From: Bacillota bacterium
GTDB taxonomy: Bacteria > Bacillota > Clostridia > Oscillospirales > Ruminococcaceae
Assembly (NCBI GenBank): GCA_023433405.1
Contig: JAEZCT010000065.1
Coordinates: 1 to 9,203, forward strand
Length of the DNA: 9,203 nt
Reading direction: 5' to 3'
The notes beneath the pieces were generated by a model. The model made no database searches, was not told the DNA's origin, and was given only the letters and a program-made list of their open reading frames with translations. Positions 1-5,929 of the stretch are shown piece after piece; position 1 is the stretch's first letter, and the number at the start of each line of letters is the position of its first letter. The position numbers and the translations under genes were made by a program.

Positions 1-179
1 CCCTTGCTTTGAGCTGGGTGCAGGGTGTCCCTGCTTCGCTTTTGCTTACTTTTCTCGAACAAGAAAAGTAAGCCGCCTGTCGGCGCGGGAGCCGACGTTC
101 CTACAACTTGATGATGATTACCTAAAAGCCGACCAATTCACAAAGCTTATAATATCAGCATTTGGAAACTTCAATAAAC
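1..179 (+). repeat. Palindrome-rich ~185-bp repeat, copy A
   Basis: This is the first of three copies of one repeat; the others are at 7924-8111 (same orientation) and 9018-9203 (inverted). Three hairpins follow each other: GCAGGG/CCCTGC at 20-34, a 12-bp stem GCTTACTTTTCT/AGAAAAGTAAGC at 44-73, and GTCGGC/GCCGAC at 79-96. A less conserved tail of about 80 bases ends near the motif CAATAAAC. Copy A lacks about 8 bases between hairpins 1 and 2 that B and C contain. No protein is apparent. The window begins at its edge, so the first base or bases may be missing. Confidence 0.85.
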
Positions 180-259
180 CCGTTATTGCTGTACTTTGTA
201 GGCTTTGCTTTTTTTGCATCACTGCGTAATTGTATGGTAATGTCCTTTTTCATAATTAC

Positions 260-297
260 AAGTCCCGCACTGACCAATACGTAAGAGCGCGGGGCTT
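260..297 (+). other. Hairpin in the leader of the TM2 gene
   Basis: AAGTCCCGC at 260-268 can pair with GCGGGGCTT at 289-297 (9 bp including one G-U). A weaker stem with a 2-base bulge lies just upstream (about 225-259, GTAATT/AATTAC). No U-tract follows, so this is not a normal terminator. It may be a leader structure or chance. I could not identify a convincing promoter for the downstream gene. Confidence 0.3.
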
Positions 298-331
298 TGA
301 TAAATTTTAAAGTATTTGGAGGAGACAAATT

Positions 332-532
332 ATGAAAAGCAAAACTACAACCCTTATCCTTGCAATTCTTCTGGGTGGTCTTGGGGTAGATCGCTTCTAT
401 GTTGGCAAGATTGGCACAGGTATTCTTAAGCTCATCACCTGCGCGGGCTTTGGCATCTGGTGGCTTGTTGACATTATTCTGATTGCAACGGGCAAGTATA
501 CCGACAAAAACGGCAACGCACTGGTCGGCTAA
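332..532 (+). CDS. TM2 domain-containing small membrane protein
   Basis: The 66-residue protein is almost entirely a TM2 domain: two hydrophobic segments (about residues 7-19 and 28-52) joined by a short polar turn. The turn carries the family signature GGLGVDRFYVGK (residues 15-26). The second helix holds GFGIWWLVDII (39-49), whose Trp and Asp are typical. TM2 proteins are small bacterial membrane proteins of unresolved function, often fused to or near zinc-ribbon or signalling domains; here the domain stands alone. The start is well supported by the ribosome binding site GGAGGAG at 318-324, seven bases before ATG. The gene is monocistronic, between repeat copy A and a long non-coding region. 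No specific role can be assigned. Confidence 0.88.
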   Translation: MKSKTTTLILAILLGGLGVDRFYVGKIGTGILKLITCAGFGIWWLVDIILIATGKYTDKNGNALVG

Positions 533-597
533 GCTTAATTGCTTTCCCCATTTTTTATCGCGGTTAGCCATTTAAATGCATCTATTTAGTCGTATTC

Positions 598-637
598 CCA
601 AGCGCCCGGCGGCAAAAGCGTGCCACCGGGCGCTTGG
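598..637. other. GC-rich hairpin downstream of the TM2 gene
   Basis: The 17-base arms at 598-614 and 621-637 pair with one mismatch around a 6-base loop; the mismatch becomes a G-U wobble on the minus strand. It lies 65 bases after the TM2 stop codon. No T-run follows on either strand, so it is only a possible terminator or 3'-end stabilising structure. Confidence 0.5.
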
Positions 638-844
638 CTATTAATGGACCATAGCAATTTGTTACAAAAAAATAATGCAATATGCAAAAAAAAGCGCATA
701 TTTAAGCACTGCTATTAATAGTAGTAGTGGAGGCTTCGCAAGCTTACGCGGCGATATATTATGGGGCGAAGCACTAATACCGTTATTTAACAAAGCGAGT
801 CGCAATAACTCCAAAAAATATATTACCAATGTAAGGCGCGCGTA
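638..844. other. AT-rich gene-free stretch
   Basis: No credible coding region is visible on either strand. Short pairings exist, for example GCTTCGC near 734 with GGCGAAGC near 765, but nothing I recognise. An open frame on the minus strand (662-889) has no ribosome binding site and no recognisable domain. The stretch appears to be upstream sequence for the promoter at 845. Confidence 0.4.
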
Positions 845-873
845 TTGAATTATGTTTTTATTCCTCTTATAAT
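845..873 (+). promoter_or_regulatory. Sigma-A promoter for the candidate RNA / acylation operon leader
   Basis: TTGAAT (845-850) and TATAAT (868-873) are separated by exactly 17 bases, close to the housekeeping consensus. Transcription would start near 880. The first coding start downstream is 1193, so the transcript begins with over 300 non-coding bases containing two foldable segments that each end in a T-run. Confidence 0.7.
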
Positions 874-879
874 AGACGT

Positions 880-984
880 TGAGTGACATAGCGTCGTTGG
901 AGCGCGTCCGCCGATATTTTGAATGGAACGGTTGCTATCCTCCCGTTTGGATTCATGGGCGGTCGAACACGCTCCGGGTTTTTT
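880..984 (+). ncRNA. Candidate structured RNA (~105 nt) with intrinsic terminator
   Basis: Downstream of a strong promoter, this segment folds as one long interrupted rod. The basal stem is GGAGCGCGT (899-907) with ACACGCTCC (967-975), one mismatch. Then come CCGCC (908-912) with GGCGG (958-962), GAAT (921-924) with ATTC (951-954), and AACGG (927-931) with CCGTT (943-947). The apical loop plus closing bases read UCCUCC (938-943), complementary to a Shine-Dalgarno sequence. Three bases after the basal stem, six T residues (979-984) make it terminator-like. It matches none of SRP RNA, tRNA, tmRNA or c-di-GMP riboswitches as I know them. It could be a free small RNA or an attenuating leader of the downstream operon. 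Confidence 0.5.
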
Positions 985-991
985 GCGTCCA

Positions 992-1077
992 AATGCTCTT
1001 ACGCGGCTAAATAAGGCGCGAAACTAAGACCAAACAATCCGTAGCTGTGCCGGGTGAGCATTGGCGCCGCGTTTTTT
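992..1077 (+). promoter_or_regulatory. Second foldable leader segment, possible attenuator
   Basis: AATGCTC (992-998) can pair with GAGCATT (1056-1062). ACGCGGC (1001-1007) can pair with GCCGCGT (1066-1072), which is followed by a run of six T (1072-1077). The two pairings cross, so they are either mutually exclusive or form a pseudoknot. That arrangement resembles a terminator/antiterminator switch upstream of the acylation operon. The terminator loop would be unusually long, so the assignment is tentative. Confidence 0.3.
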
Positions 1078-1085
1078 GTATGACT

Positions 1086-1115
1086 GCATTTTAAAAATGA
1101 CATGGGGATAAAATG
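1086..1115 (+). promoter_or_regulatory. Weak sigma-F-like promoter candidate before the MBOAT gene
   Basis: GCATT (1086-1090) lies 15 bases before GGATAAAATG (1106-1115). This resembles the forespore sigma-F pattern (GYATA-like -35, GG..A.A.T-like -10) with a mismatch in the -35 and others in the -10 flanks. It is the only sporulation-type signal I see before the acylation genes and may be chance. Confidence 0.22.
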
Positions 1116-1140
1116 ATGACAGACAGCACCGGCAAGCGCT

Positions 1141-1158
1141 GGAATACCGCGGTATTCC
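1141..1158. promoter_or_regulatory. Perfect 18-bp palindrome upstream of the MBOAT gene
   Basis: GGAATACCGCGGTATTCC is exactly self-complementary with no spacer, 35 bases before the TTG start. Such a symmetric site could be an operator for a dimeric repressor or a hairpin in the mRNA leader. Shortly after it, CCCC (1165-1168) can pair with GGGG (1179-1182) of the Shine-Dalgarno sequence, which could mask translation initiation. Confidence 0.4.
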
Positions 1159-1192
1159 GCTTCGCCCCATCCTGCTTCGGGGAGGAACTCCA

Positions 1193-2605
1193 TTGATCTT
1201 CGCAAACCTGTTTTTTATTTATCTGTTTGTTCCCCTTAACATTGTTTTATATTTTGCTTCCAAAAACAAAAGCTACCGCAATATTGTGCTGGTTGTGTTC
1301 TCCCTGTTCTTTTACGCATGGGGCGAGCCGGTTATGATTTGGGTACTGCTTGCAAGCGTAATGGTGAATTTCGGTCTGGCGCTCTTGGTGGAGCGGTACC
1401 GTGATACGCCTCGCAGTAAGGCGGCTCTGACCGTATCGGTAGTTTTTAACTTGGGCTTGCTGGGTATGTTTAAATACCTCGGCTTTTTAGTCGAGAATTT
1501 TAACGTCATTTCACCGGTAGACCTGCCGGTGCCCGGGGTTGTACTCCCCATTGGCATATCGTTTTATACCTTCCAAATCCTTTCCTATGTGGCGGATGTC
1601 TACCGCGGCGAGGTGCCCGCGCAAAAATCCCCGCTTAAATTTTTAATGTATGTTTCCATGTACCACCAGCTGGTGGCGGGCCCGATTGTACGCTACAGCC
1701 ATATTGCCGACGAGATTGAAAACCGGGTTATTACCCCGCCGGAGGTAAGCCGGGGTATTACCCGCTTTATCATCGGTCTTTCCAAAAAGGTGATGATAGC
1801 AAACGCGGCGGGTGAGCTTGCGGGCAGGTATCTGGACGGCGACCTTTCCTCCCTCTCGGTTATGGGCGCGTGGTTTGGGCTGTTAATGTTTGCGCTGCAA
1901 ATCTATTTTGACTTTTCCGGTTATTCCGATATGGCCATCGGTCTTGGTATGATTTTTGGCTTTCATTACCGCGAAAACTTTGTTTACCCGTATATCTCCT
2001 GCTCTGCCACCGAGTTCTGGCGGCGTTGGCATATCTCGCTTGGCAGCTTTTTTCGCGACTATGTCTATATCCCGCTGGGGGGCAACCGCAGGCACCAATA
2101 CCTTAACCTTGCCATCGTTTGGTTTTTAACCGGTCTTTGGCACGGCGCAAGCTGGAATTTTATCCTTTGGGGACTCTATTTCGGCGCGCTGATTATACTG
2201 GAAAAGCTGTTTTTGGGCAAGCTACTGGATAAGCTCCCTCGCTTTTTTTCGTGGCTATACCTTATTTTTGCGGTTATGCTCGGCTGGGCACTGTTTTATT
2301 TTACCGACATCCATCGGCTGGGCACCTTTATGGGCGCGCTGTTTGGTATCGGACACCCGTTTACCGATTTGGCAGTCGGCATTAACATTTCGTCAAACTT
2401 TATCTGGATTATGGTCGCCATCGTCTGCACAATGCCTGTCATTCCCTATATCCGCCGCTTTCTTGAGGACCGGCTGTATGAGGATTCGCCGGTTTATACC
2501 GCGCTTGACTGGGGCCGGCTTGCTGTGAATGTGGGTCTTTTGGCCATCTGCACCTTCCTGCTGGTTGGGCAGGGCTATAACCCGTTTTTATACTATCGAT
2601 TTTAG
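1193..2605 (+). CDS. MBOAT family O-acyltransferase (AlgI-like)
   Basis: A multipass membrane protein of 470 residues, the usual length for AlgI/DltB/PatA-type enzymes. These move an acyl group, usually acetyl, across the membrane for transfer onto an extracellular glycan. Family hallmarks are the N-terminus IFANLFFIYLFVPLNIVLYF, LPIGISFYTFQILSY (118-132), YFDFSGYSDMAIGLG (238-252), EFWRRWHISLGSFFRDYVYI (274-293), LTGLWHGASWNFILWG (312-327) and the ending NPFLYYRF. H317 in WHGASW is the conserved catalytic histidine; H280 is the second family histidine. The start is TTG at 1193, supported by GGGGAGGA (1179-1186) and by alignment of the N-terminus with the family. A DHHW partner follows after 38 bases. 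The acceptor polymer (exopolysaccharide, peptidoglycan or teichoic acid) cannot be told from sequence. Confidence 0.93.
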   Translation: MIFANLFFIYLFVPLNIVLYFASKNKSYRNIVLVVFSLFFYAWGEPVMIWVLLASVMVNFGLALLVERYRDTPRSKAALTVSVVFNLGLLGMFKYLGFLVENFNVISPVDLPVPGVVLPIGISFYTFQILSYVADVYRGEVPAQKSPLKFLMYVSMYHQLVAGPIVRYSHIADEIENRVITPPEVSRGITRFIIGLSKKVMIANAAGELAGRYLDGDLSSLSVMGAWFGLLMFALQIYFDFSGYSDMAIGLGMIFGFHYRENFVYPYISCSATEFWRRWHISLGSFFRDYVYIPLGGNRRHQYLNLAIVWFLTGLWHGASWNFILWGLYFGALIILEKLFLGKLLDKLPRFFSWLYLIFAVMLGWALFYFTDIHRLGTFMGALFGIGHPFTDLAVGINISSNFIWIMVAIVCTMPVIPYIRRFLEDRLYEDSPVYTALDWGRLAVNVGLLAICTFLLVGQGYNPFLYYRF

Positions 2606-2643
2606 AGCAGGGTTTTATTTGCTCGAAGAAGGAGCTCCCGCCA

Positions 2644-4122
2644 ATGGCTAATATACAGTTTAAAACCGATAAAACCCCGCCTGGAGGGTCTCGGTTATCC
2701 TTTCGCAGCAGGGATGGTCGGCTGACCTTGCCGGGAACCCTCGGCGTAGTAATTACGCTGGTGCTGGTGTGTGTTATCGGGCTTTTGGCGTTTATACTGC
2801 CTAAGCCCACAAACTCGGAGTTTGAGGGGCGCGAGCTTGAAAAGTTCCCCGACTTTACGTGGCAGGGCTTATGGAGCGGAGATTATGCCGCACAGGTTGA
2901 CGCGTTTTATTCCGACACCTTTCCCTTTCGCGACGGGCTGGTGGAGCTTGCCGCGGTTTATAATTCGCTGAAGGGCTTTAATGAGGACGACGTTACCCTG
3001 CACGGCACGGTACCCGTCGTACCCAGCGAGCCGGTATCCTCCCAGCCCCCCGCGGCTGTCTCCTCCGCGCCGGCGTCCTCCGAGCCTTCCTCCTCTCAGG
3101 CTAGCAGCTCGCAGCCCCCTTCCTCCTCCTCTAAGGCAAATTCCGGGATAGAGCTTGACGGTGAAATGAAGGAGGGACTGTTTGTCATCGGCGACCGCGC
3201 CATGTCCCTGTTTGGTACAAACGGCAAGGAGGGCAAGCGGTACGCGCAGGTAATTACCGGCTACCAGGAGCAGTTTGGCAGCGATGTAACCATCTATAAC
3301 CTTGTCGTGCCTACCCAGTCAGAGTTTTATCTGCCCGAAAAGTATCAGAATCTTTCCGGCTCGCAAAAGGCGAATATTGATTTGATCTATAATGCGCTTG
3401 GACCCACCATTGTTCCCATCCGCAGTGCCTACGATGTGCTTAGCGCCCACACCGACGAGTATTTGTACTTCCGCACCGATCATCACTGGACCCCGCTGGC
3501 GGCCTATTACGCCTATGTGGGCTTTTGCCTTGACACAGGGAAAAACCCCGTCCCGCTTGAGAGCATGACCTACGGGCGCAAGGAGAACTTTCTTGGCAGC
3601 CTGTACCGTCTGACCCAGGAGCCTAAGCTTAAGGCAAGCCCCGATTATATGGATTATTACCTCATACCCTACGAAACCACCTGCGAGCTGTACAAAAAAG
3701 GGGCGCGCAACACCCCTTACGCCACCTCCCTGTATGCCATGGGGGTAAAGGGCTCCAACTGCTACAGCATGTTCCTTGCGGGGGATTGGCCGCTGTTTGT
3801 TATTCGCTCAAATGCAGGTACCGGCAAATCCATTGCCGTCGTAAAGGAATCCTTCGGCAATGCCTTCGCACCCTACCTCGCAAGCCATTACGATACGGTT
3901 TATGTGGTTGACCAACGGTATTTTGAGAAGGATTTTGACCAGTTTATCCGGGATAAGGGCATAAAAGAGGTGCTGTTCATCAACAACAGCTTTGCCGCCA
4001 ACACCACGGTGCAGATTAACTGGATTAAAAACCTCAACTACGAAAAGGCCTGGCCCGCCGCCTCCTCTTTGGCAGCCTCCTCCTCTCCCGTGGAGGCGGT
4101 ACCCCCCACAGCGGAGCCTTGA
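2644..4122 (+). CDS. DHHW family protein, AlgX/AlgJ-like SGNH partner of the MBOAT acyltransferase
   Basis: A 492-residue protein with a short basic cytoplasmic tail and one membrane helix (about 31-53), anchoring an extracellular domain. The signature DHHW is at residues 279-282, within YFRTDHHWTPLAAYYAY; by analogy with AlgX/AlgJ, D279 and H281 would be two of the catalytic triad. The nucleophile is probably S403 in VVKESFGNAFAPYL (399-412). Such proteins complete acyl transfer onto the glycan outside the cell after the MBOAT protein exports the group. Residues about 127-164 form a low-complexity Ser/Pro/Ala linker, and a shorter Ala/Ser/Pro tail ends the protein; both are unlike the compact AlgX fold. 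Start: ATG with GGAG at 2631-2634, nine bases upstream. It shares an operon with the upstream MBOAT gene and is followed by two strong hairpins. Confidence 0.9.
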   Translation: MANIQFKTDKTPPGGSRLSFRSRDGRLTLPGTLGVVITLVLVCVIGLLAFILPKPTNSEFEGRELEKFPDFTWQGLWSGDYAAQVDAFYSDTFPFRDGLVELAAVYNSLKGFNEDDVTLHGTVPVVPSEPVSSQPPAAVSSAPASSEPSSSQASSSQPPSSSSKANSGIELDGEMKEGLFVIGDRAMSLFGTNGKEGKRYAQVITGYQEQFGSDVTIYNLVVPTQSEFYLPEKYQNLSGSQKANIDLIYNALGPTIVPIRSAYDVLSAHTDEYLYFRTDHHWTPLAAYYAYVGFCLDTGKNPVPLESMTYGRKENFLGSLYRLTQEPKLKASPDYMDYYLIPYETTCELYKKGARNTPYATSLYAMGVKGSNCYSMFLAGDWPLFVIRSNAGTGKSIAVVKESFGNAFAPYLASHYDTVYVVDQRYFEKDFDQFIRDKGIKEVLFINNSFAANTTVQINWIKNLNYEKAWPAASSLAASSSPVEAVPPTAEP

Positions 4123-4136
4123 GCCGATTTCCATTG

Positions 4137-4182
4137 AGTTTTTACCGTCTCCCGCCAAGACCGGCGGGAGACGGTAAAAACT
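4137..4182 (+). other. Perfect 20-bp stem-loop after the acylation operon
   Basis: The 20-base arms at 4137-4156 and 4163-4182 are perfectly complementary around a 6-base loop, 14 bases after the DHHW stop codon. The downstream sequence is A-rich rather than T-rich on the plus strand, so it is not a typical terminator there. It may protect the 3' end of the mRNA or act with the adjacent terminator. Confidence 0.7.
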
Positions 4183-4185
4183 ATA

Positions 4186-4233
4186 AAAAAACCGGCGCTT
4201 AAAAGCCCTGTGGCTTTTAAGCGCCGGTTTTTT
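4186..4233. terminator. Bidirectional intrinsic terminator
   Basis: A perfect 22-bp inverted repeat (4186-4207 and 4212-4233) with loop CTGT. The GC-rich core GGCGC/GCGCC is flanked by an A-run on the left and a T-run on the right, so it should work on both strands. It ends the MBOAT-DHHW operon on the plus strand and can stop spoVA transcripts on the minus strand. Confidence 0.92.
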
Positions 4234-4248
4234 ATCTGCAATTCTACA

Positions 4249-4267
4249 CCTTTTATGGGGATAGTAT
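4249..4267 (+). repeat. Probable right-end remnant of a MITE-like element
   Basis: The sequence ending GGGGATAGTAT resembles the right end of the element at 7798-7898 (GGGGATTAGTAT, preceded by a similar CTTTT stretch). It abuts the next full copy. It is too short for a firm assignment. Confidence 0.3.
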
Positions 4268-4268
4268 T

Positions 4269-4369
4269 ATACTAATCACCTCAAAAAGAGTCGATAAAAT
4301 TTAGGTGAAAACCCATAAATTAAAGCTTTTCACTTGATTTTCATACTCTTTTAAATCGGATATTAGTAT
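4269..4369 (-). mobile_element. MITE-like element, copy 1 (inverted)
   Basis: This 101-bp element is bounded by ATACTAAT (4269) and ATTAGTAT (4369). Its reverse complement aligns along its whole length with the element at 7798-7898, including the core AAAAGCTTT and the stretch AAACCCATAAA. There is no coding capacity. Ends starting TATACTA and ending TAGTAT suggest TA-type insertion, but the target duplication is ambiguous. Confidence 0.75.
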
Positions 4370-4387
4370 TACACTCAAAATTGCTTT

Positions 4388-4437
4388 ATACTATTATCCG
4401 CAGGTTTTTTATCAATACTTTCATCGGAAAATAGTAT
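4388..4437 (+). mobile_element. MITE-like element, copy 2, internally deleted (50 bp)
   Basis: Left end ATACTATTATCCG and right end CGGAAAATAGTAT are inverted repeats with one mismatch. The right 35 bases match the right end of the element at 6518-6621, so this looks like a copy that lost its middle. Its last base falls within the stop codon of spoVAE. Confidence 0.65.
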
Positions 4438-4793
4438 CAGGACTTATCCTTGGGCTTAAAGATCAGCGCCACTAAAAACCCAAAAAACACGGCTGCCGCA
4501 ATACCGGCGGCGGTTGCAGATAGCCCGCCGCTTAACGCACCCAGCAAGCCCATCCTTTCAATCGCCTCCTTGGTGCCCTTGGCTATCAGGTAGCCAAAGC
4601 CGGTGAGCGGCACGGTCGCGCCCGCCCCCGCAAACTCTACTAACGGCTTGTATATACCCATGCCCCCAAGGATAACGCCTGCCACAACATAGGTAACCAA
4701 AATGCGCGCGGGGCTGACCTTAGTTTTGCTAATAAGCAGCTGGGCGACAACGCAAAACAGCCCGCCAACCCAAAAGGCGTTAAAATAATTCAT
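4437..4793 (-). CDS. spoVAE: Stage V sporulation protein AE (SpoVAE/SpoVAEb)
   Basis: A 118-residue membrane protein, full length for SpoVAEb, with about four hydrophobic segments. The conserved block KPLVEFAGAGATVPLTGFG (49-67) is diagnostic; a related block occurs in SpoVAC (FAGAGVLVPITGFS). With SpoVAC and SpoVAD it forms the apparatus that moves calcium-dipicolinate into the forespore during sporulation and releases it on germination. SpoVAC and SpoVAE are the integral membrane parts. ATG start, with purine-rich GGAAAGGAAAGAG just upstream on the minus strand. It is the last gene of the operon, 37 bases after spoVAD; no spoVAF or spoVAEa follows. The TGA stop is completed by the end base of a MITE-like element. 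Confidence 0.95.
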   Translation of the reverse strand: MNYFNAFWVGGLFCVVAQLLISKTKVSPARILVTYVVAGVILGGMGIYKPLVEFAGAGATVPLTGFGYLIAKGTKEAIERMGLLGALSGGLSATAAGIAAAVFFGFLVALIFKPKDKS

Positions 4794-4830
4794 AAGGCTC
4801 TTTCCTTTCCGGCAATGTTTCTAGTTTTGG

Positions 4831-5850
4831 TCATAGGGGCTTTGTCGCGGAGATATGCACAAGGTGGGCTATACCGGGGATTGTCTCCCCCTGCTGCAGG
4901 CTGGTGGGGCTCATTAACGCACCTGTTGCCACAAACAGGATATTTTTAAGCTCCCCGGACTGAATGCGCTTTAGGATATAAGAGCACAGCACCGACGCAC
5001 TGCATCCGCAGCCAGAGCCGCCCGCATTTACGCCTTGGGTTTCATTATCAAAAATCAGCAGACCGCAGTCGCTGTGTTTTTTTGCAATATCATAATTCTC
5101 CCGCTCCAGCAGCTGCTCTACCAGCTGAGAGCCCACCTGCCCAAGGTCTCCGGTGAGTATCAGGTCAAAATCTTGCGGGCCAAGCGCGGTATCCTGAAAG
5201 AAGTTCAGGATGGTATCGGCGGCGGCGGGTGCCATTGCGGCGCCCATATTGTTTACGTCGTTAATGCCCATATCCTGAATGCGCCCGATTGTCACCGCGC
5301 GGATAAACGGCGCGACCCCGCTGCCAGATAATATCGCGCAGCCCGAGCCCGTTACCGTCCACTGAGAGGTGGGTGCGCGCAGACCGCCGTATTCCAAGGG
5401 GTAGCGAAACTGCCGCTCCGCCGAGCAGAAATGGGATGAGGTGACGCACACGCAGTTGGAGGCGGCGCCCCCATCCACAAAGATGGAGCCAAGGCAGATG
5501 GATTCCGCCATGGTGGAGCAGGCGCCAAACAGCCCCACCAGCGGCACATTCAAATCGCGCAGACCATAGGTGGTGCTGATACTCTGGTTTAGAAGGTCCC
5601 CCGCAAAAATAAGGTCGATATCTGCGGAGGAGAGATGCGCCTTTTCCAGCGCCTTGTTTACCGCGTCCTTTTGCAGCCGGCTTTCCGCCTTCTCCCACGT
5701 TTCCTCTCCCATGGTGGTGTCGGTGCAAATCATATCAAAATGCCGTGCCAGAGGCCCCTCGCCTTCCTTTTTGCCTACTACAGAGGCAAAACCCGAGATG
5801 CTGGGGCAGGAATCCAGCCGCAGCGTATACCTTCCCTGACGTGTCGCCAT
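4831..5850 (-). CDS. spoVAD: Stage V sporulation protein AD (SpoVAD)
   Basis: A 339-residue soluble thiolase-fold protein, the family's normal length (about 338). SpoVAD is the peripheral SpoVA component that binds dipicolinic acid at the forespore inner membrane. Recognisable segments are LDSCPSISGFASVVGKKEGE (12-31), DLIFAGDLLNQSISTTYGLR (79-98), LFGACSTMAE (107-116), GLRAPTSQWTVTGSGCAIL (156-174) and GGSGCGCSASV (277-287). C111 in GACSTMAE occupies the position of the thiolase nucleophile, which lines the ligand pocket in SpoVAD. The start is ATG at 5850; AGAAAGG lies about 12 bases upstream, a slightly long spacing, and the nearer ATG at 5862 is out of frame. It sits 79 bases after spoVAC and 37 before spoVAE. 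Confidence 0.97.
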   Translation of the reverse strand: MATRQGRYTLRLDSCPSISGFASVVGKKEGEGPLARHFDMICTDTTMGEETWEKAESRLQKDAVNKALEKAHLSSADIDLIFAGDLLNQSISTTYGLRDLNVPLVGLFGACSTMAESICLGSIFVDGGAASNCVCVTSSHFCSAERQFRYPLEYGGLRAPTSQWTVTGSGCAILSGSGVAPFIRAVTIGRIQDMGINDVNNMGAAMAPAAADTILNFFQDTALGPQDFDLILTGDLGQVGSQLVEQLLERENYDIAKKHSDCGLLIFDNETQGVNAGGSGCGCSASVLCSYILKRIQSGELKNILFVATGALMSPTSLQQGETIPGIAHLVHISATKPL

Positions 5851-5929
5851 AAAAGCACCATGCCTTTCTATTCTTTGCGGTATCTTCCTGAGTCTTGTTT
5901 GTTTTTACTTTGTCCGGTTCGTTTTGCCG

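Noticed and set aside
148..153. TATAAT in the tail of repeat copy A as an outward promoter for the TM2 gene
   Set aside because: No acceptable -35 lies 16-18 bases upstream, and the other two copies do not keep this -10.
155..571. 138-residue open frame on the minus strand
   Set aside because: It overlaps the well-supported TM2 gene antisense, has no ribosome binding site or recognisable domain, and extends into repeat copy A.
662..889. 75-residue open frame on the minus strand in the gene-free region
   Set aside because: It has a skewed hydrophobic composition without a clear ribosome binding site, and it runs across the sigma-A promoter at 845-873. It looks like chance in AT-rich DNA.
899..975. 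tRNA or SRP RNA at the structured segment
   Set aside because: The basal stem resembles an acceptor stem, but there is no proper T-arm loop (no TTCGA in the right place) and no anticodon arm. The SRP apical GGAA/AGCAG signature is absent on both strands.
1051..1077. T-box riboswitch (GGGTG...CCGCG-like sequence)
   Set aside because: The core does not match the T-box consensus. The T-run follows immediately, leaving no room for the antiterminator/terminator order, and the downstream genes are not amino-acid related.
5261..5728. 155-residue open frame antisense-frame within spoVAD
   Set aside because: It is an alternative-frame shadow of spoVAD, rich in Arg/Gly/His, as expected from GC-rich codons read out of frame.
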